Under the pieces are notes generated by a model that saw nothing but the letters and a program-made list of their open reading frames with translations, had not been told where the DNA came from and made no database searches. DNA of 64,000 nucleotides from Tragulus kanchil (taxonomy: Eukaryota > Chordata > Mammalia > Artiodactyla > Tragulidae). Shown here piece by piece: positions 25,325 to 37,008 of this stretch. The position numbers and the translations under genes are program-made. Numbering within the stretch: position 1 is the first letter of the stretch; every line of letters starts with the position of its first letter. The stretch is taken from the NCBI GenBank assembly GCA_022376925.1, contig JAIOJX010000028.1:69467001-69531000 (forward strand), read 5' to 3'.

Positions 25325-25673
25325 GTATTGTGGCTAAATCATGTTCCATAAAAATTCATATATAGAGGTCTTACCCTCATTCCTTCAGAATAAGATGTAA
25401 TTAATTTAAAAAGAGGTTATTAGTGTGTGTCTCCTAATTCAATATGACTATGTCCTGGAATAAAGAGATATGTGCATAAAAAAGACCACATGAAAACAAA
25501 GAGAAAAGACTGCTATCTACCAGCTGAGTAAAGAGACTTTAGAAGAAACCAACACTGCCAACTCCTTAATTTTAGATTTGTAGCCTGCAGAATTATGAGG
25601 AAACAGACTTTTCTTGTCTAAGTCATTTTGTCTATGGTAGTTTGTTGTGGCCATCCTAGCAAACCAATACAAT
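25325..25673 (+). repeat. MLT1-type LTR of a MaLR element (copy at 26442-26790)
   Basis: AAATCATGTTCCATAAAAAT, TTCAGAATAAGATGTAATTA, AAGACCACATGAAAACAAAG, GATTTGTAGCCTGCAGAATT, TTTTGTCTATGGTAGTTTGT and GGCCATCCTAGCAAACCAAT follow the order of MLT1 LTRs (ERVL-MaLR, shared by placental mammals). Non-coding. The copy at 26442-26790 is a pair 7 duplicate. Confidence 0.75.
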
Positions 25674-25794
25674 CAGTTACCATTGTGCTGACATTATCAT
25701 ACTTCAGTGTAGGCAGTTTTCCATGGTAGTAAGCTTCTGTTTAATGTGGGCATAAAAGGACATCACAGCCAACTTGGTACTAAATGTGGTCTGC

Positions 25795-25811
25795 CTCTCT
25801 CTCTCTCTCTC
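25795..25811. repeat. (CT)n run (copy at 26911-26926)
   Basis: A short CTCTCTCTCTCTCTCTC run, repeated in the pair 7 copy. Confidence 0.8.
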
Positions 25812-25954
25812 ACATTTCTCCTGGATGGACACAGTAAAATATTTAATAGTTTACAATTTTCATGATACTGTGAAGAGAATTCCTTTTACAGCCTTTCTAG
25901 GGGACAGATGTTCAAAAAATTATCATTTAAAATGAACGCAGCACTTGACCTATT

Positions 25955-26095
25955 AATTATTCATTGTATACTTATTGAGTGCTTAAATTACCAGTGTTTT
26001 GGTGCTTAGGATAAATCAATAAATAAAACAGACAGAAGTCCCTGTTATAATGAATCTTGTAATCTAATGAGAGGAGAGAAAAATATAATAAGTAA
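25955..26095 (-). repeat. L2 3' end fragment (copy at 27072-27214)
   Basis: ATTCATTGTATACTTATTGA, GTGTTTTGGTGCTTAGGATA, AAACAGACAGAAGTCCCTGT and TGTAATCTAATGAGAGGAGA match the reverse of the conserved L2 3' end. Ancient. The copy is a pair 7 duplicate. Confidence 0.6.
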
Positions 26096-27369
26096 ATTAA
26101 AAGTTAAAGAGAAGGTTATAAGCAATGTATGAATTTTTTAAAAAATAGGAGAAAGTAGATCAGGCCTGTAGACTAAAGGTTTGGATATTTTTCATGTATA
26201 TGATCAAGGCAGGACTGAGAAGTGACATTTAAAATTAACTTAGAAAGTGAAAACAGTGGTCATTGTTGCCTTTTCCATATTCTAAACCTCCCACAAAGCA
26301 ACTCACAAACTTCACCTCACTACAGAGTATGGGTCATTGGTGGTCATCTTAGAATTATGCCTACTATAAAAGTCATGTCACTCTTAAGAATCATCTTCTT
26401 CATAACCACCCTTAAGCAGAAAAAAATAATTTTCTATCAGTATTGTGGCTAAATCATGTTCCATAAAAATTCATATATAGAGGTCTTACCTTCATTCCTT
26501 CAGAATAAGATGTAATTAATTTAAAAAGAGGTTATTAGTGTGTGTCTCCTAATTCAATATGACTATGTCCTGGAATAAAGAGATATGTGCATAAAAAAGA
26601 CCACATGAAAACAAAGAGAAAAGACTGCTATCTACCAGCTGAGTAAAGAGACTTTAGAAGAAACCAACACTGCCAACTCCTTAATTTTAGATTTGTAGCC
26701 TGCAGAATTATGAGGAAACAGACTTTTCTTGTCTAAGTCATTTTGTCTATGGTAGTTTGTTGTGGCCATCCTAGCAAACCAATACAATCAGTTACCATTG
26801 TGCTGACATTATCATACTTCAGTGTAGGCAGTTTTCCATGGTAGTAAGCTTCTGTTTAATGTGGGCATAAAAGGACATCACAGCCAACTTGGTACTAAAT
26901 GTGGTCTGCCTCTCTCTCTCTCTCTCACATTTCTCCTGGATGGACACAGTAAAATATTTAATAGTTTACAATTTTCATGATACTGTGAAGAGAATTCCTT
27001 TTACAGCCTTTCTAGGGGACAGATGTTCAAAAAATTATCATTTAAAATGAACGCAGCACTTGACCTATTAATTATTCATTGTATACTTATTGAGTGCTTA
27101 AATTACCAGTGTTTTGGTGCTTAGGATAAATCAATAAATAAAACAGACAGAAGTCCCTGTTATAATGAATCTTGTAATCTAATGAGAGGAGAGAGAAAAA
27201 TATAATAAGTAAATTAAAAGTTAAAGAGAAGGTTATAAGCAATGTATGAATTTTTTAAAAAATAGGAGAAAGTAGATCAGGCCTGTAGACTAAAGGTTTG
27301 GATATTTTTCATGTATATGATCAAGGCAGGACTGAGAAGTGACATTTAAAATTAACTTAGAAAGTGAAA

Positions 27370-27579
27370 TTAACAGGGAAACGAATCCGCTAATGAATAA
27401 ACAGGGATTGTTTCTTTAATTTCTTTCTGATCTTTTGTTGTGAGTGTATAGGAATACAAGGGATTTCTGTGGACTTTACCATATTCATCAATGCACTCTA
27501 GTAGCTTTCTGTCAACATCTTTAGGGTGTTTTATTATGTTGTCTGCAAGCAGTGACAAAACTTTATAAACAAAACTCAT
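27370..27579 (-). CDS. Small ORF of unknown origin, possible exon or pseudogene fragment
   Basis: A 69-codon reverse-strand frame with ATG at 27577-27579 and stop at the left end, in single-copy DNA just right of pair 7. Unlike most frames here its composition is protein-like: charged and hydrophobic residues mixed, for example NIIKHPKDVDRKLLECIDEY then GKVHRNPLYSYTL. On the reverse strand the frame contains a good splice acceptor (TTTTGTCACTGCTTGCAG) and, 63 bases on, a donor-like ATG/GTAAAG. I do not recognise the family. It could be a genuine exon, a processed-pseudogene fragment, a transposon ORF or chance. An in-frame TGA lies just upstream of the ATG. Confidence 0.3.
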   Translation of the reverse strand: MSFVYKVLSLLADNIIKHPKDVDRKLLECIDEYGKVHRNPLYSYTLTTKDQKEIKETIPVYSLADSFPC

Positions 27580-27701
27580 TAGTGGTCAGCAGGAGACCAA
27601 TGATCATCTTAGAAATGGGTACTGATTTCAGTGAGCACACACTTTAACTAGCATCATAGTTAATACAACTGTTGCAGTGCTACTGGAAAATGCACTAATT
27701 G

Positions 27702-29891
27702 AAAACCATAATCAAGAGTGAAAGTGAGATACAACCAATCAATACTTTCTTCATAATGTAAAAAATCTTGGTTGTTACTACATTCAGTGAATTTAACATA
27801 CCTTTCGCTTTAACATTTGTGCACTAATTGCTCACTGGAGATACCTAAAATAAAACTATGTTTTTTAATAAAGTATGTAATAGAAATTTTCCTCCATGAT
27901 GAGTTCATGCATCTGTCACTTTTTTTTGGGGGGGGGGGGCTGCTTCTAACTTTTCCACCAGTTCCACACTTACGGTTTCTTATTTCAGGCTGGCAGTCTA
28001 TGCTTACCTTCCCTTCTGTTTCCCAGGCTACTGCTGTCTTCCTCTAAATAGGTTGTCCAGAAAGCTCTGGAAGACAATTTCCCCCTAAGCTTACAATATT
28101 GTCAAGCTTAAGTGGTTTTGTAAAACACATAGCTTCCATTCCCCAGTATTTGTTTTGCTTTCCTTTCAGTTTCTAATATTGATATGGCATCATTGTAACT
28201 TGTTTGTACATCCTAGATCCTATCACCAGTTAATTAGACAGATAACAGTTTTAATAATCTGATGCAGAATTTAGTGCAGAATTTGTTCTGGTGACCTTTG
28301 CAACAATAAATTTTAAGAAGAATGTGATCAGTTTGACCTGATATATCAGCTTGCTAAGGTTGCCACAAGTTGGGTGATTTAAATAACAGAAATGCATTTC
28401 CTCATAGTTCTTGAAGCTACAAGTCCAGATCAAGGTATCAATATGATTGGTTTCTTTGACCTATTAATTATTATTAATAATAATATTAATATTGGCAGGC
28501 CATGACAGAAGTATCTGCTTCTGTTTCTCTGCTTGACTTATGTCGGTTTGCTATGACTTATATTTTTACCTAATGGTCATACTTTTGTACCTACACACAC
28601 TCTAACAATGAAACCATGTGGCTAAAATATTAATCAATTCAACAAATATGTGCCATACACATGTCTTCCTAATGATACAAAAGCACCTCTTAGAACATGT
28701 CAAGCTTTGGGAAAGCCTTGTTCATTAGGAGTCAGGTGATCTTCTACCATTTAAATTAATCAAGTTCAACCAGAATAATTTTGCCCCTTTCCAAAAAAAC
28801 CTATTACTTTCCCCATGTCTTCAAATTCTGATGGTTTATCAAAACCATAATCAAGAGTGAAAGTGAGATACAACCAATCAATACTTTCTTCATAATGTAA
28901 AAAATCTTGGTTGTTACTACATTCAGTGAATTTAACATACCTTTCGCTTTAACATTTGTGCACTAATTGCTCACTGGAGATACCTAAAATAAAACTATGT
29001 TTTTTAATAAAGTATGTAATAGAAATTTTCCTCCATGATGAGTTCATGCATCTGTCACTTTTTTTTGGGGGGGGGGGGGCTGCTTCTAACTTTTCCACCA
29101 GTTCCACACTTACGGTTTCTTATTTCAGGCTGGCAGTCTATGCTTACCTTCCCTTCTGTTTCCCAGGCTACTGCTGTCTTCCTCTAAATAGGTTGTCCAG
29201 AAAGCTCTGGAAGACAATTTCCCCCTAAGCTTACAATATTGTCAAGCTTAAGTGGTTTTGTAAAACACATAGCTTCCATTCCCCAGTATTTGTTTTGCTT
29301 TCCTTTCAGTTTCTAATATTGATATGGCATCATTGTAACTTGTTTGTACATCCTAGATCCTATCACCAGTTAATTAGACAGATAACAGTTTTAATAATCT
29401 GATGCAGAATTTAGTGCAGAATTTGTTCTGGTGACCTTTGCAACAATAAATTTTAAGAAGAATGTGATCAGTTTGACCTGATATATCAGCTTGCTAAGGT
29501 TGCCACAAGTTGGGTGATTTAAATAACAGAAATGCATTTCCTCATAGTTCTTGAAGCTACAAGTCCAGATCAAGGTATCAATATGATTGGTTTCTTTGAC
29601 CTATTAATTATTATTAATAATAATATTAATATTGGCAGGCCATGACAGAAGTATCTGCTTCTGTTTCTCTGCTTGACTTATGTCGGTTTGCTATGACTTA
29701 TATTTTTACCTAATGGTCATACTTTTGTACCTACACACACTCTAACAATGAAACCATGTGGCTAAAATATTAATCAATTCAACAAATATGTGCCATACAC
29801 ATGTCTTCCTAATTACACAAAAAGCAGCACCTCTTAGAACATGTCAAGCTTTGGGAAAGCCTTGTTCATTAGGAGTCAGGTGATCTTCTAC
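27702..29891. repeat. Direct duplication pair 8 (27702-28748 and 28841-29891)
   Basis: Offset 1139 at the left edge. The G run after TCACTTTTTTTT is 12 G at 27928-27939 and 13 G at 29067-29079. Near the right edge the left copy (ATGATACAAAAGCACC) differs from the right (ATTACACAAAAAGCAGCACC). Then 28749-28840 is a scrambled, shortened version of 29892-30055 that keeps TTTCCAAAAAAACCTATTA and TGATGGTTTATCAAA. Confidence 0.94.
28345..28470. repeat. Old interspersed repeat, family not named (copy at 29484-29610)
   Basis: CAGCTTGCTAAGGTTGCCAC, GGGTGATTTAAATAACAGAA, TTCCTCATAGTTCTTGAAGC and AGTCCAGATCAAGGTATCAA resemble the same ancient repeat family as at 23665 and 30125. Non-coding. Confidence 0.5.
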
Positions 29892-30124
29892 TTCTCTTTT
29901 ACTTTTACCCATTCACAATCTGAAGTGTTTTCTCTAAGTTTTATTTCCTCAGTTTAGAATAAAGTTGTGCATTGCCCCCTTTCCAAAAAAAAAAACCTAT
30001 TAATCTCTTCTCAGTCTGCATGCAATTCATATCAAATATCTGATGGTTTATCAAATAATCATTTTAGGGAAATGTTATGTTTTTCTATAATCATTGTTGT
30101 TATTCCCATAGTGCACATTCATAG

Positions 30125-30480
30125 ACACAGTGGAGATGAGTTTCCTGTTGCTGCTGTATTTTTCCATAAACTCTGTGATTGAAAATAAAAAAATGATTTT
30201 TTCACAGTTCTCAAAATTAGCAGTCCAAAATGGATCTGATAGGACTAAAATCAAGGCGTCTACAGGACTGGACTTCTTCTGCATTTCGTAGAGGGGAAAT
30301 CTGTGTCCTCGCCTTTTCTATCTTCTAGCAGCTGCCTGTGTCCTTCCCTCTTCAAAGCAGCACAAGTCTGCTGAGTCTTTCTCATGCTGATAATGATTTG
30401 CAACTTCCGCCTAGAGAATACCTTGGGGTAACCCAGATCATTCAGGAAAATCTCATCACAGCAAAGTCAGATGATTAGCA
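30125..30480. repeat. Old interspersed repeat, family not named (copy at 31236-31592)
   Basis: TTTCCTGTTGCTGCTGTATT, TCACAGTTCTCAAAATTAGC, AGTCCAAAATGGATCTGATA, AAATCAAGGCGTCTACAGGA and GGAAAATCTCATCACAGCAA follow a well-known ancient mammalian repeat whose name I cannot assign with confidence. The 69-72 codon reverse-strand frames here are by-products. Confidence 0.55.
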
Positions 30481-31025
30481 ACCCTAATTCTGTCTGTCAT
30501 TTCACTTTTTCTTTACCATGCTGTAACACATACAAAGCTTTTGGGAATTAGGAAATAGACTTCTTTGGAAGTAGGAATGTGATCATTTTGCCTGTCAAAG
30601 ACAAAGAACTTACTTGATTGTAAGAAATTCAGGATGGTCTGAATTTTTAAGCAAATGTTTCACTGCAGACAAAAATGTAGAACAGCAAATATAAGCAGAA
30701 TCTGCAAATAGAAACTACTAATTATAGGCCAGTTTTTGCATGAGGGAGTCTAGAAGCCCCTTCATAAATACCACGGAAATGCTACTGAAGATGGAAAGTG
30801 CATCCAGCAGACTCAACGTCACTATCAAACATGGTTTTCACCATTACTTCCCCACAGAATGGGGTAATCAACTGTTAGAAATATTGTATGCCTGGTGGTT
30901 GCCTATCAAGTGTGCATTCTGGTGCCCACACAGCCTGTGGAGACCCTGAGGCACAACTTTCCCTCTCAATTGAGTATTCCGTTTTCAAACCAAAATCCCT
31001 GCTCTTATCTATATGCCATGTTTTT

Positions 31026-31138
31026 ATTGTTCAGTCATTAAATCATGACTGACTCTTTCAAGACCCCTATAGACTGTAGTCTGCCAGGCTCCTCTGTTCA
31101 TGGGATTTCCCAACAAGAACAGTAGAGGGGTAGCCATT
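31026..31138 (-). repeat. BovA2 SINE, truncated duplicate
   Basis: The same element as at 32137-32341, cut at the end of the left copy of pair 9 after GGGGTAGCCATTT. Confidence 0.88.
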
Positions 31139-32136
31139 TTAGCGAATTTTTTTGATGGTTTATCAAATAATCATTTTAGGAAATGTTATGTTTTCTATAA
31201 TCATTGTTGTTATTCCCATAGTGCACATTCATAGACACAGTGGAGATGAGTTTCCTGTTGCTGCTGTATTTTTCCATAAACTCTGTGATTGAAAATAAAA
31301 AAATGATTTTTTCACAGTTCTCAAAATTAGCAGTCCAAAATGGATCTGATAGGACTAAAATCAAGGCGTCTACAGGACTGGACTTCTTCTGCATTTCGTA
31401 GAGGGGAAATCTGTGTCCTCGCCTTTTCTATCTTCTAGCAGCTGCCTGTGTCCTTCCCTCTTCAAAGCAGCACAAGTCTGCTGAGTCTTTCTCATGCTGA
31501 TAATGATTTGCAACTTCCGCCTAGAGAATACCTTGGGGTAACCCAGATCATTCAGGAAAATCTCATCACAGCAAAGTCAGATGATTAGCAACCCTAATTC
31601 TGTCTGTCATTTCACTTTTTCTTTACCATGCGCTGTAACATATACAAAGCTTTTGGGAATTAGGAAATAGACTTCTTTGGAAGTAGGAATGTGATCATTT
31701 TGCCTGTCAAAGACAAAGAACTTACTTGATTGTAAGAAATTCAGGATGGTCTGAATTTTTAAGCAAATGTTTCACTGCAGACAAAAATGTAGAACAGCAA
31801 ATATAAGCAGAATCTGCAAATAGAAACTACTAATTATAGGCCAGTTTTTGCATGAGGGAGTCTAGAAGCCCCTTCATAAATACCACGGAAATGCTACTGA
31901 AGATGGAAAGTGCATCCAGCAGACTCAACGTCACTATCAAACATGGTTTTCACCATTACTTCCCCACAGAATGGGGTAATCAACTGTTAGAAATATTGTA
32001 TGCCTGGTGGTTGCCTATCAAGTGTGCATTCTGGTGCCCACACAGCCTGTGGAGACCCTGAGGCACAACTTTCCCTCTCAATTGAGTATTCCGTTTTCAA
32101 ACCAAAATCCCTGCTCTTATCTATATGCCATGTTTT

Positions 32137-32341
32137 TATTGTTCAGTCATTAAATCATGACTGACTCTTTCAAGACCCCTATAGACTGTAGTCTGCCAGG
32201 CTCCTCTGTTCATGGGATTTCCCAACAAGAACAGTAGAGGGGGTAGCCATTTCCTTCTCCAAGGAGTCTTCCACACCCATGGATCGAGCCTGAGTTTCCT
32301 GGTTTGCAGGTGAAGTCTTTACCAGCAAACCACCTGAGACG
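32137..32341 (-). repeat. BovA2 SINE
   Basis: Reverse-strand element with TTGTTCAGTCATTAAATCAT, AGACTGTAGTCTGCCAGGCT, CCTCTGTTCATGGGATTTCC, TTTCCTTCTCCAAGGAGTCT and GGTGAAGTCTTTACCAGCAA. This is the complete version. Confidence 0.9.
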
Positions 32342-32481
32342 GCTGCATATGCCATAGTTATGCGTTTTTGCCCCTTCTGCTCTCAGCCTGCACTCCTTGT
32401 GGAGTCTTTCTGCAAAAGGAATTAATTATCCAGAGATCAACAGTTCTGAAGACATCGTATAACTGTAAAATTCAATACAGG

Positions 32482-32857
32482 GGGCTTCTCTGGTGGTCCA
32501 GTGGGTAAAGACACCACCTTGCAGTGCAAGGGGTGCTGGTTCGATCCCTGGCCTGGGAAGATCCCATGTGCCGCGGAGCAGCTGGACTGATGTGTCCAAT
32601 TACTGAGCCAGAGCTCTGGAGTGCATGCGCCCAGAGCCAGTGCTCTGAGACAACAGAGGCCACCGCAATGGGAGGCCCACACAGGCCAAAAGAAGAAAGA
32701 TGGATGAAAATGGACAAATGAAAGACCAATAGAAGTGGCCCGCCTGCTCCCCTCCCTCCCCAACCCACCCCCACCGAAATAAATAAATAAATAAATAAAT
32801 CTTTAAAAAAAAAAAAAAAAAAGGCTGCAGAGTCAAACCTGTGGTTTAAAAAAAAAA
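32482..32857 (+). repeat. tRNA-derived ruminant SINE, long subfamily
   Basis: Starts GGGCTTCTCTGGTGGTCCAG after a 15-bp target site AAAATTCAATACAGG at 32467-32481, repeated perfectly at 32858-32872. The body runs through ACCTTGCAGTGCAAGGGGTG and GAGGCCACCGCAATGGGAGG to a GC-rich 3' module (GTGGCCCGCCTGCTCCCCTC), then AAATAAATAAAT and two long A runs separated by 31 bases of non-A sequence. One of the most complete copies here. Confidence 0.96.
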
Positions 32858-32889
32858 AAAATTCAATACAGGATCTAATTTCTGATTGG

Positions 32890-33740
32890 TTGGCAAAAGA
32901 ATTCTGTAAGTAGTGTGCTTTATTTATTATCTTTAAAGATATAAACATCATATAAAACCCTCATTAATTTTTACTGACTTCCTGCTAAACTGACTTTCTG
33001 TTAAACTATTTTTTAAAAATAACATATTACTTTCATGGTACATTATGAAAAGTTTAGAGTATATATGAAAGTATAAATCAAATATAAGCTGAAAGGACTA
33101 TTAAAAACTAGAAAAAAAGAAAACAAGTTAAAAACTTTTCCACAGAATTTCTAAAACCCCCTTTTTATCCTAGCAGTTGGTGAATTGTTGCTTATTCAAA
33201 CAACCTACAGAAAAAATTCTATTTTTTACTTGGAGAGTGTGAGAAACTCTAGCGTGAAAAGGTACTTGTCATGAAGTTATATACAAATGAAAATATGAGC
33301 TAAGAATAACACTACCATCTGAACCATAATTATAGTGCAATGTTATAATCTGAATCTACAGTAACTTTCTAGAAATAATTATTTCTTAAAAATTGAAAGC
33401 TACTTTTAATACTTTAAAACTAGCCTAACTCAAGAATATGTGATGCCAACCCTTTTAAAATTACTCTTCCCAAAGTAACTTTATTTTAGATTTATAAGCA
33501 AGAGTTGAGCCAAATTGAGTAACAACTTATAGGAATATCTGAATTACAAATATAAAGCTAAAGGCATCTGAAGTGTTTAAAATCATAAATTTATCAGTAA
33601 CTGAGTGGCTTGGGAAATTCTCTAATAATGGATAGAAAAATGTTGATATAGAAATGCTTAAGTCCTACTTTCCAACCAAATGTCTATGTCATAAATAAAT
33701 ATAATAATGATAAAATTAATAATGGTCATAATATATTGAA
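32890..33740. other. AT-rich DNA without recognised features
   Basis: No gene or repeat family recognised. Confidence 0.4.
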
Positions 33741-33761
33741 TGTATAGTATAGTAAACATAT

Positions 33762-33870
33762 GTTTCAGACACTCTACTAAACACTTAAAATTACTGCCTA
33801 GTTAAAATCTCAAAATAATTGTATGAGGTAGATATTTTGCTTTGCAAATTAGGAAACAAGTATAGAAACA
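33762..33870 (-). repeat. MIR SINE remnant (right part copied at 34945-35022)
   Basis: CAGACACTCTACTAAACACT, TCAAAATAATTGTATGAGGT, AGATATTTTGCTTTGCAAAT and TAGGAAACAAGTATAG follow the reverse of the MIR core. The part from ACTGCCTAG onward recurs in pair 10. Confidence 0.55.
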
Positions 33871-36085
33871 TTAAACATTCAATTTTTATCTTTTTTCTTT
33901 AATATGTATTAGTTTTGAGGGCTCTACCCCTAAAAACATGGAGCACTCAAAGTGCTTTTTAAAATTCGATTTCAATTTTTGTCTTTAAAAATAATATTTT
34001 GGAACTTGGGACTTTATCTTTTGCAGTTTTTGAAAAAAGGATTTCTATGACTAAGAGATGTGGTACAAAGTAGAAAACATCAAAATGTTGCACTTAGAAA
34101 TCTCTCTAGACAGAAAATTAAGGCTGAACAAGAGAGAACTCCATAATTTAAAATTTGAGATTTGCATGCCTAGGGAAAGTGTAACAGAGTCTAACTCTCA
34201 AAATCTAGTTATTGGAGCTGTCACTATTATATTCAACTGAACTACTGTCTTCTAAGTGCTTTAATGTCACAACATTCCTGCATGTCACGTAGTTGGGTGT
34301 TCCCAATTCTATTATAAAGCTTTGATTTCTAATGATTTTGATTATTTGATTTCTTTGATTTTTTAATGTTTAATAGAACTATATGGAAAGGTCAGCAGAT
34401 ATGAGCAATTCTAAGTTTACCAAAAATGGAAGGCTCTGATTTATTTCCCCAAATGGAATAGGAAAACAGTAACAGTTAACATAAGTGTATACTTTTGAAG
34501 AATGTGTCTTATAATGATTATGCCATAATCCTCATCAAATTCAGGTGTATTTACTTAATCAGTGTGTCTACTTATTGGATTCATTTGGGGAATTATTTCC
34601 TGTTAGTTTACTTATACCCTCAATTCTTTTCAACCTCACAGTAGTTTTCGTATTCTATGATTGCTTCATGTTAATCACATTTCATTCGGTAGTTTTTCTT
34701 GAGCTTGCCATTTTATCTGAAAGGAGTGCCACTGAGTAGCATTGCCCAAGTTAAAGCTTCAACTAGTGCAGAATCACACCAGTTTTTGCTCCTATGTAAA
34801 AAATATTCAAATTGGTAAAATTGCATCTTTTGATACTTGATTTAACTCAATAGTTCCCTTATTATTACAATGAAATATTTTTTACATAATCACATGACCT
34901 ATATTAAAATGTTAGATGTCCGGACTTTATCATAAAATTAAAAAACTGCCTAGTTAAAATCTCAAAATAATTGTATGAGGTAGATATTTTGCTTTGCAAA
35001 TTAGGAAACAAGTATAGAAACATTAAACATTCAATTTTTATCTTTTTTCTTTAATATGTATTAGTTTTGAGGGCTCTACCCCTAAAAACATGGAGCACTC
35101 AAAGTGCTTTTTAAAATTCGATTTCAATTTTGTCTTTAAAATAATATTTTGGAACTTGGGACTTTATCTTTTGCAGTTTTTGAAAAAAGGATTTCTATGA
35201 CTAAGAGATGTGGTACAAAGTAGAAAACATCAAAATGTTGCACTTAGAAATCTCTCTAGACAGAAAATTAAGGCTGAACAAGAGAGAACTCCATAATTTA
35301 AAATTTGAGATTTGCATGCCTAGGGAAAGTGTAACAGAGTCTAACTCTCAAAATCTAGTTATTGGAGCTGTCACTATTATATTCAACTGAACTACTGTCT
35401 TCTAAGTGCTTTAATGTCACAACATTCCTGCATGTCACGTAGTTGGGTGTTCCCAATTCTATTATAAAGCTTTGATTTCTAATGATTTTGATTATTTGAT
35501 TTCTTTGATTTTTTAATGTTTAATAGAACTATATGGAAAGGTCAGCAGATATGAGCAATTCTAAGTTTACCAAAAATGGAAGGCTCTGATTTATTTCCCC
35601 AAATGGAATAGGAAAACAGTAACAGTTAACATAAGTGTATACTTTTGAAGAATGTGTCTTATAATGATTATGCCATAATCCTCATCAAATTCAGGTGTAT
35701 TTACTTAATCAGTGTGTCTACTTATTGGATTCATTTGGGGAATTATTTCCTGTTAGTTTACTTATACCCTCAATTCTTTTCAACCTCACAGTAGTTTTCG
35801 TATTCTATGATTGCTTCATGTTAATCACATTTCATTCGGTAGTTTTTCTTGAGCTTGCCATTTTATCTGAAAGGAGTGCCACTGAGTAGCATTGCCCAAG
35901 TTAAAGCTTCAACTAGTGCAGAATCACACCAGTTTTTGCTCCTATGTAAAAAATATTCAAATTGGTAAAATTGCATCTTTTGATACTTGATTTAACTCAA
36001 TAGTTCCCTTATTATTACAATGAAATATTTTTTACATAATCACATGACCTATATTAAAATGTTAGATGTCCGGACTTTATCATAA
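33793..36085. repeat. Direct duplication pair 10 (33793-34934 and 34945-36085)
   Basis: Offset 1152. The left copy ends at GGACTTTATCATA, followed by AAATTAAAA, which looks like a noisy version of the true left flank (CTTAAAATT), so the right copy probably begins near 34933. Differences are single bases in runs (TTTTTGTC/TTTTGTC, TTAAAAATAAT/TTAAAATAAT). Confidence 0.95.
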
Positions 36086-36086
36086 G

Positions 36087-36240
36087 CCAGGAATTCTCAA
36101 CTTCAGCTGCATATTAGAATCATCTAAGAACCATTTAAAAATACCAATTGCCTTGTCCTCACTCCCAGAACAACTGATTCACAAGCTCTGGTAGTAGGGC
36201 CCAAGCATGGGTATCTTTACAATGTTCAGTTTATTCTAAG
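36087..36240. repeat. MER5A-like hAT fragment
   Basis: AGGAATTCTCAACTTCAGCT, GCATATTAGAATCATCTAAG, GAACAACTGATTCACAAGCT and GGGCCCAAGCATGGGTATCT follow the MER5A layout (non-autonomous hAT-Charlie). Single copy, just right of pair 10. Confidence 0.7.
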
Positions 36241-36245
36241 AACAT

Positions 36246-36695
36246 TGAGATTTGAGAATACGAAACTTCAGGAATTAAGTTAAAATGGAATACAGATTAA
36301 GATTCTTTACAAATTATTGATGATTCCACTATATCATCTTTTATACATTAAAGTTTATAAAACAAATCTCCAAATAGTGTCTTATTTCATTTATCTGTCC
36401 TACATATTTGGTGGATTTTCAAATTCAGGAATGAAATATAAAATAAGTTTTATATTCTAATAAAACAATAACTAATTAATAAGATGATCTTTCTATATTT
36501 TTATATATTTTTCTTATATACACTCATGAAAATAGAAATACTATTCTTTGATATTCTGAAATAGATGCATATTTTAAAATATTAGTAGTAGTATTAGAGA
36601 AAATATTACCAATTCCTTTAAGACATATTTGAAATTTATATAATTTATGCCATTATCATCACAGTACAGCTAACATTATTGGATAATAGTATATA
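36246..36695. other. AT-rich DNA without recognised features
   Basis: No gene or repeat family recognised. Confidence 0.4.
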
Positions 36696-36707
36696 AAACG
36701 TTAAAAG

Positions 36708-36996
36708 GGGCTTCCCTGGTGGTCTAGTGCATAAAGAGTCCGCTTTGCAGGGCAAGGGACACTGGTTCAATCCCTGGCCTGGGAAGATCCCACATGCCGC
36801 GGAGTGGCTGAACCCCTGTGTCCAATTAGGAGGCAGGGCTCTGAACGCATGCTCTCAGACACGGTGCTTTCCAAGGTGGGGGTCCACTGCAGTTGGAGGC
36901 CCACACAGGCCAAAGAATAAAGACAGATGAAAGTAAGTGAATAGCAGACCAATAAAAGAGGACAAAAATTGAAAAAAACAATAATAATAAAAAAAA
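36708..36996 (+). repeat. tRNA-derived ruminant SINE, short subfamily
   Basis: GGGCTTCCCTGGTGGTCTAG to an A-rich tail, with GGGAAGATCCCACATGCCGC and GTGTGTCC-type core (here CCTGTGTCCAATTAGG). Flanked by AAACGTTAAAAG at 36696-36707 and AAACATTAAAAG at 36997-37008, a 12-bp target-site duplication with one mismatch. No GC-rich 3' module. Confidence 0.92.
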
Positions 36997-37008
36997 AAAC
37001 ATTAAAAG

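Larger units (their letters stand above)
25149..27368. repeat. Direct duplication pair 7 (25149-26250 and 26261-27368)
   Basis: Offset 1112, overlapping the right copy of pair 6, so the CATTGTTGCCTTTTCC segment occurs three times (about 24041, 25149 and 26261). The left end of the right copy is noisy (TAAACCTCCCACAAAGCAAC against TAACCTCCACAAGCAAC), as expected for an unpolished sequence end. Another difference is GAGAGGAGAGAAAAA against GAGAGGAGAGAGAAAAA. Confidence 0.95.
30041..32252. repeat. Direct duplication pair 9 (30041-31138 and 31153-32252)
   Basis: Offset 1112. The left copy breaks off inside a BovA2 SINE at GGGGTAGCCATTT, followed by a 14-base filler (TAGCGAATTTTTTT). The right copy continues the SINE normally. 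Other differences: TTTTAGGGAAATG/TTTTAGGAAATG, TTTTTCTA/TTTTCTA, GAGGGG/GAGGGGG, and ATGCTGTAACACATAC against ATGCGCTGTAACATATAC. Confidence 0.95.

Noticed and set aside
34545..34739. 64-codon hydrophobic frame, identical at 35695-35889
   Set aside because: Identity between the two is due to pair 10 and not to selection. No motif or signal was recognised.
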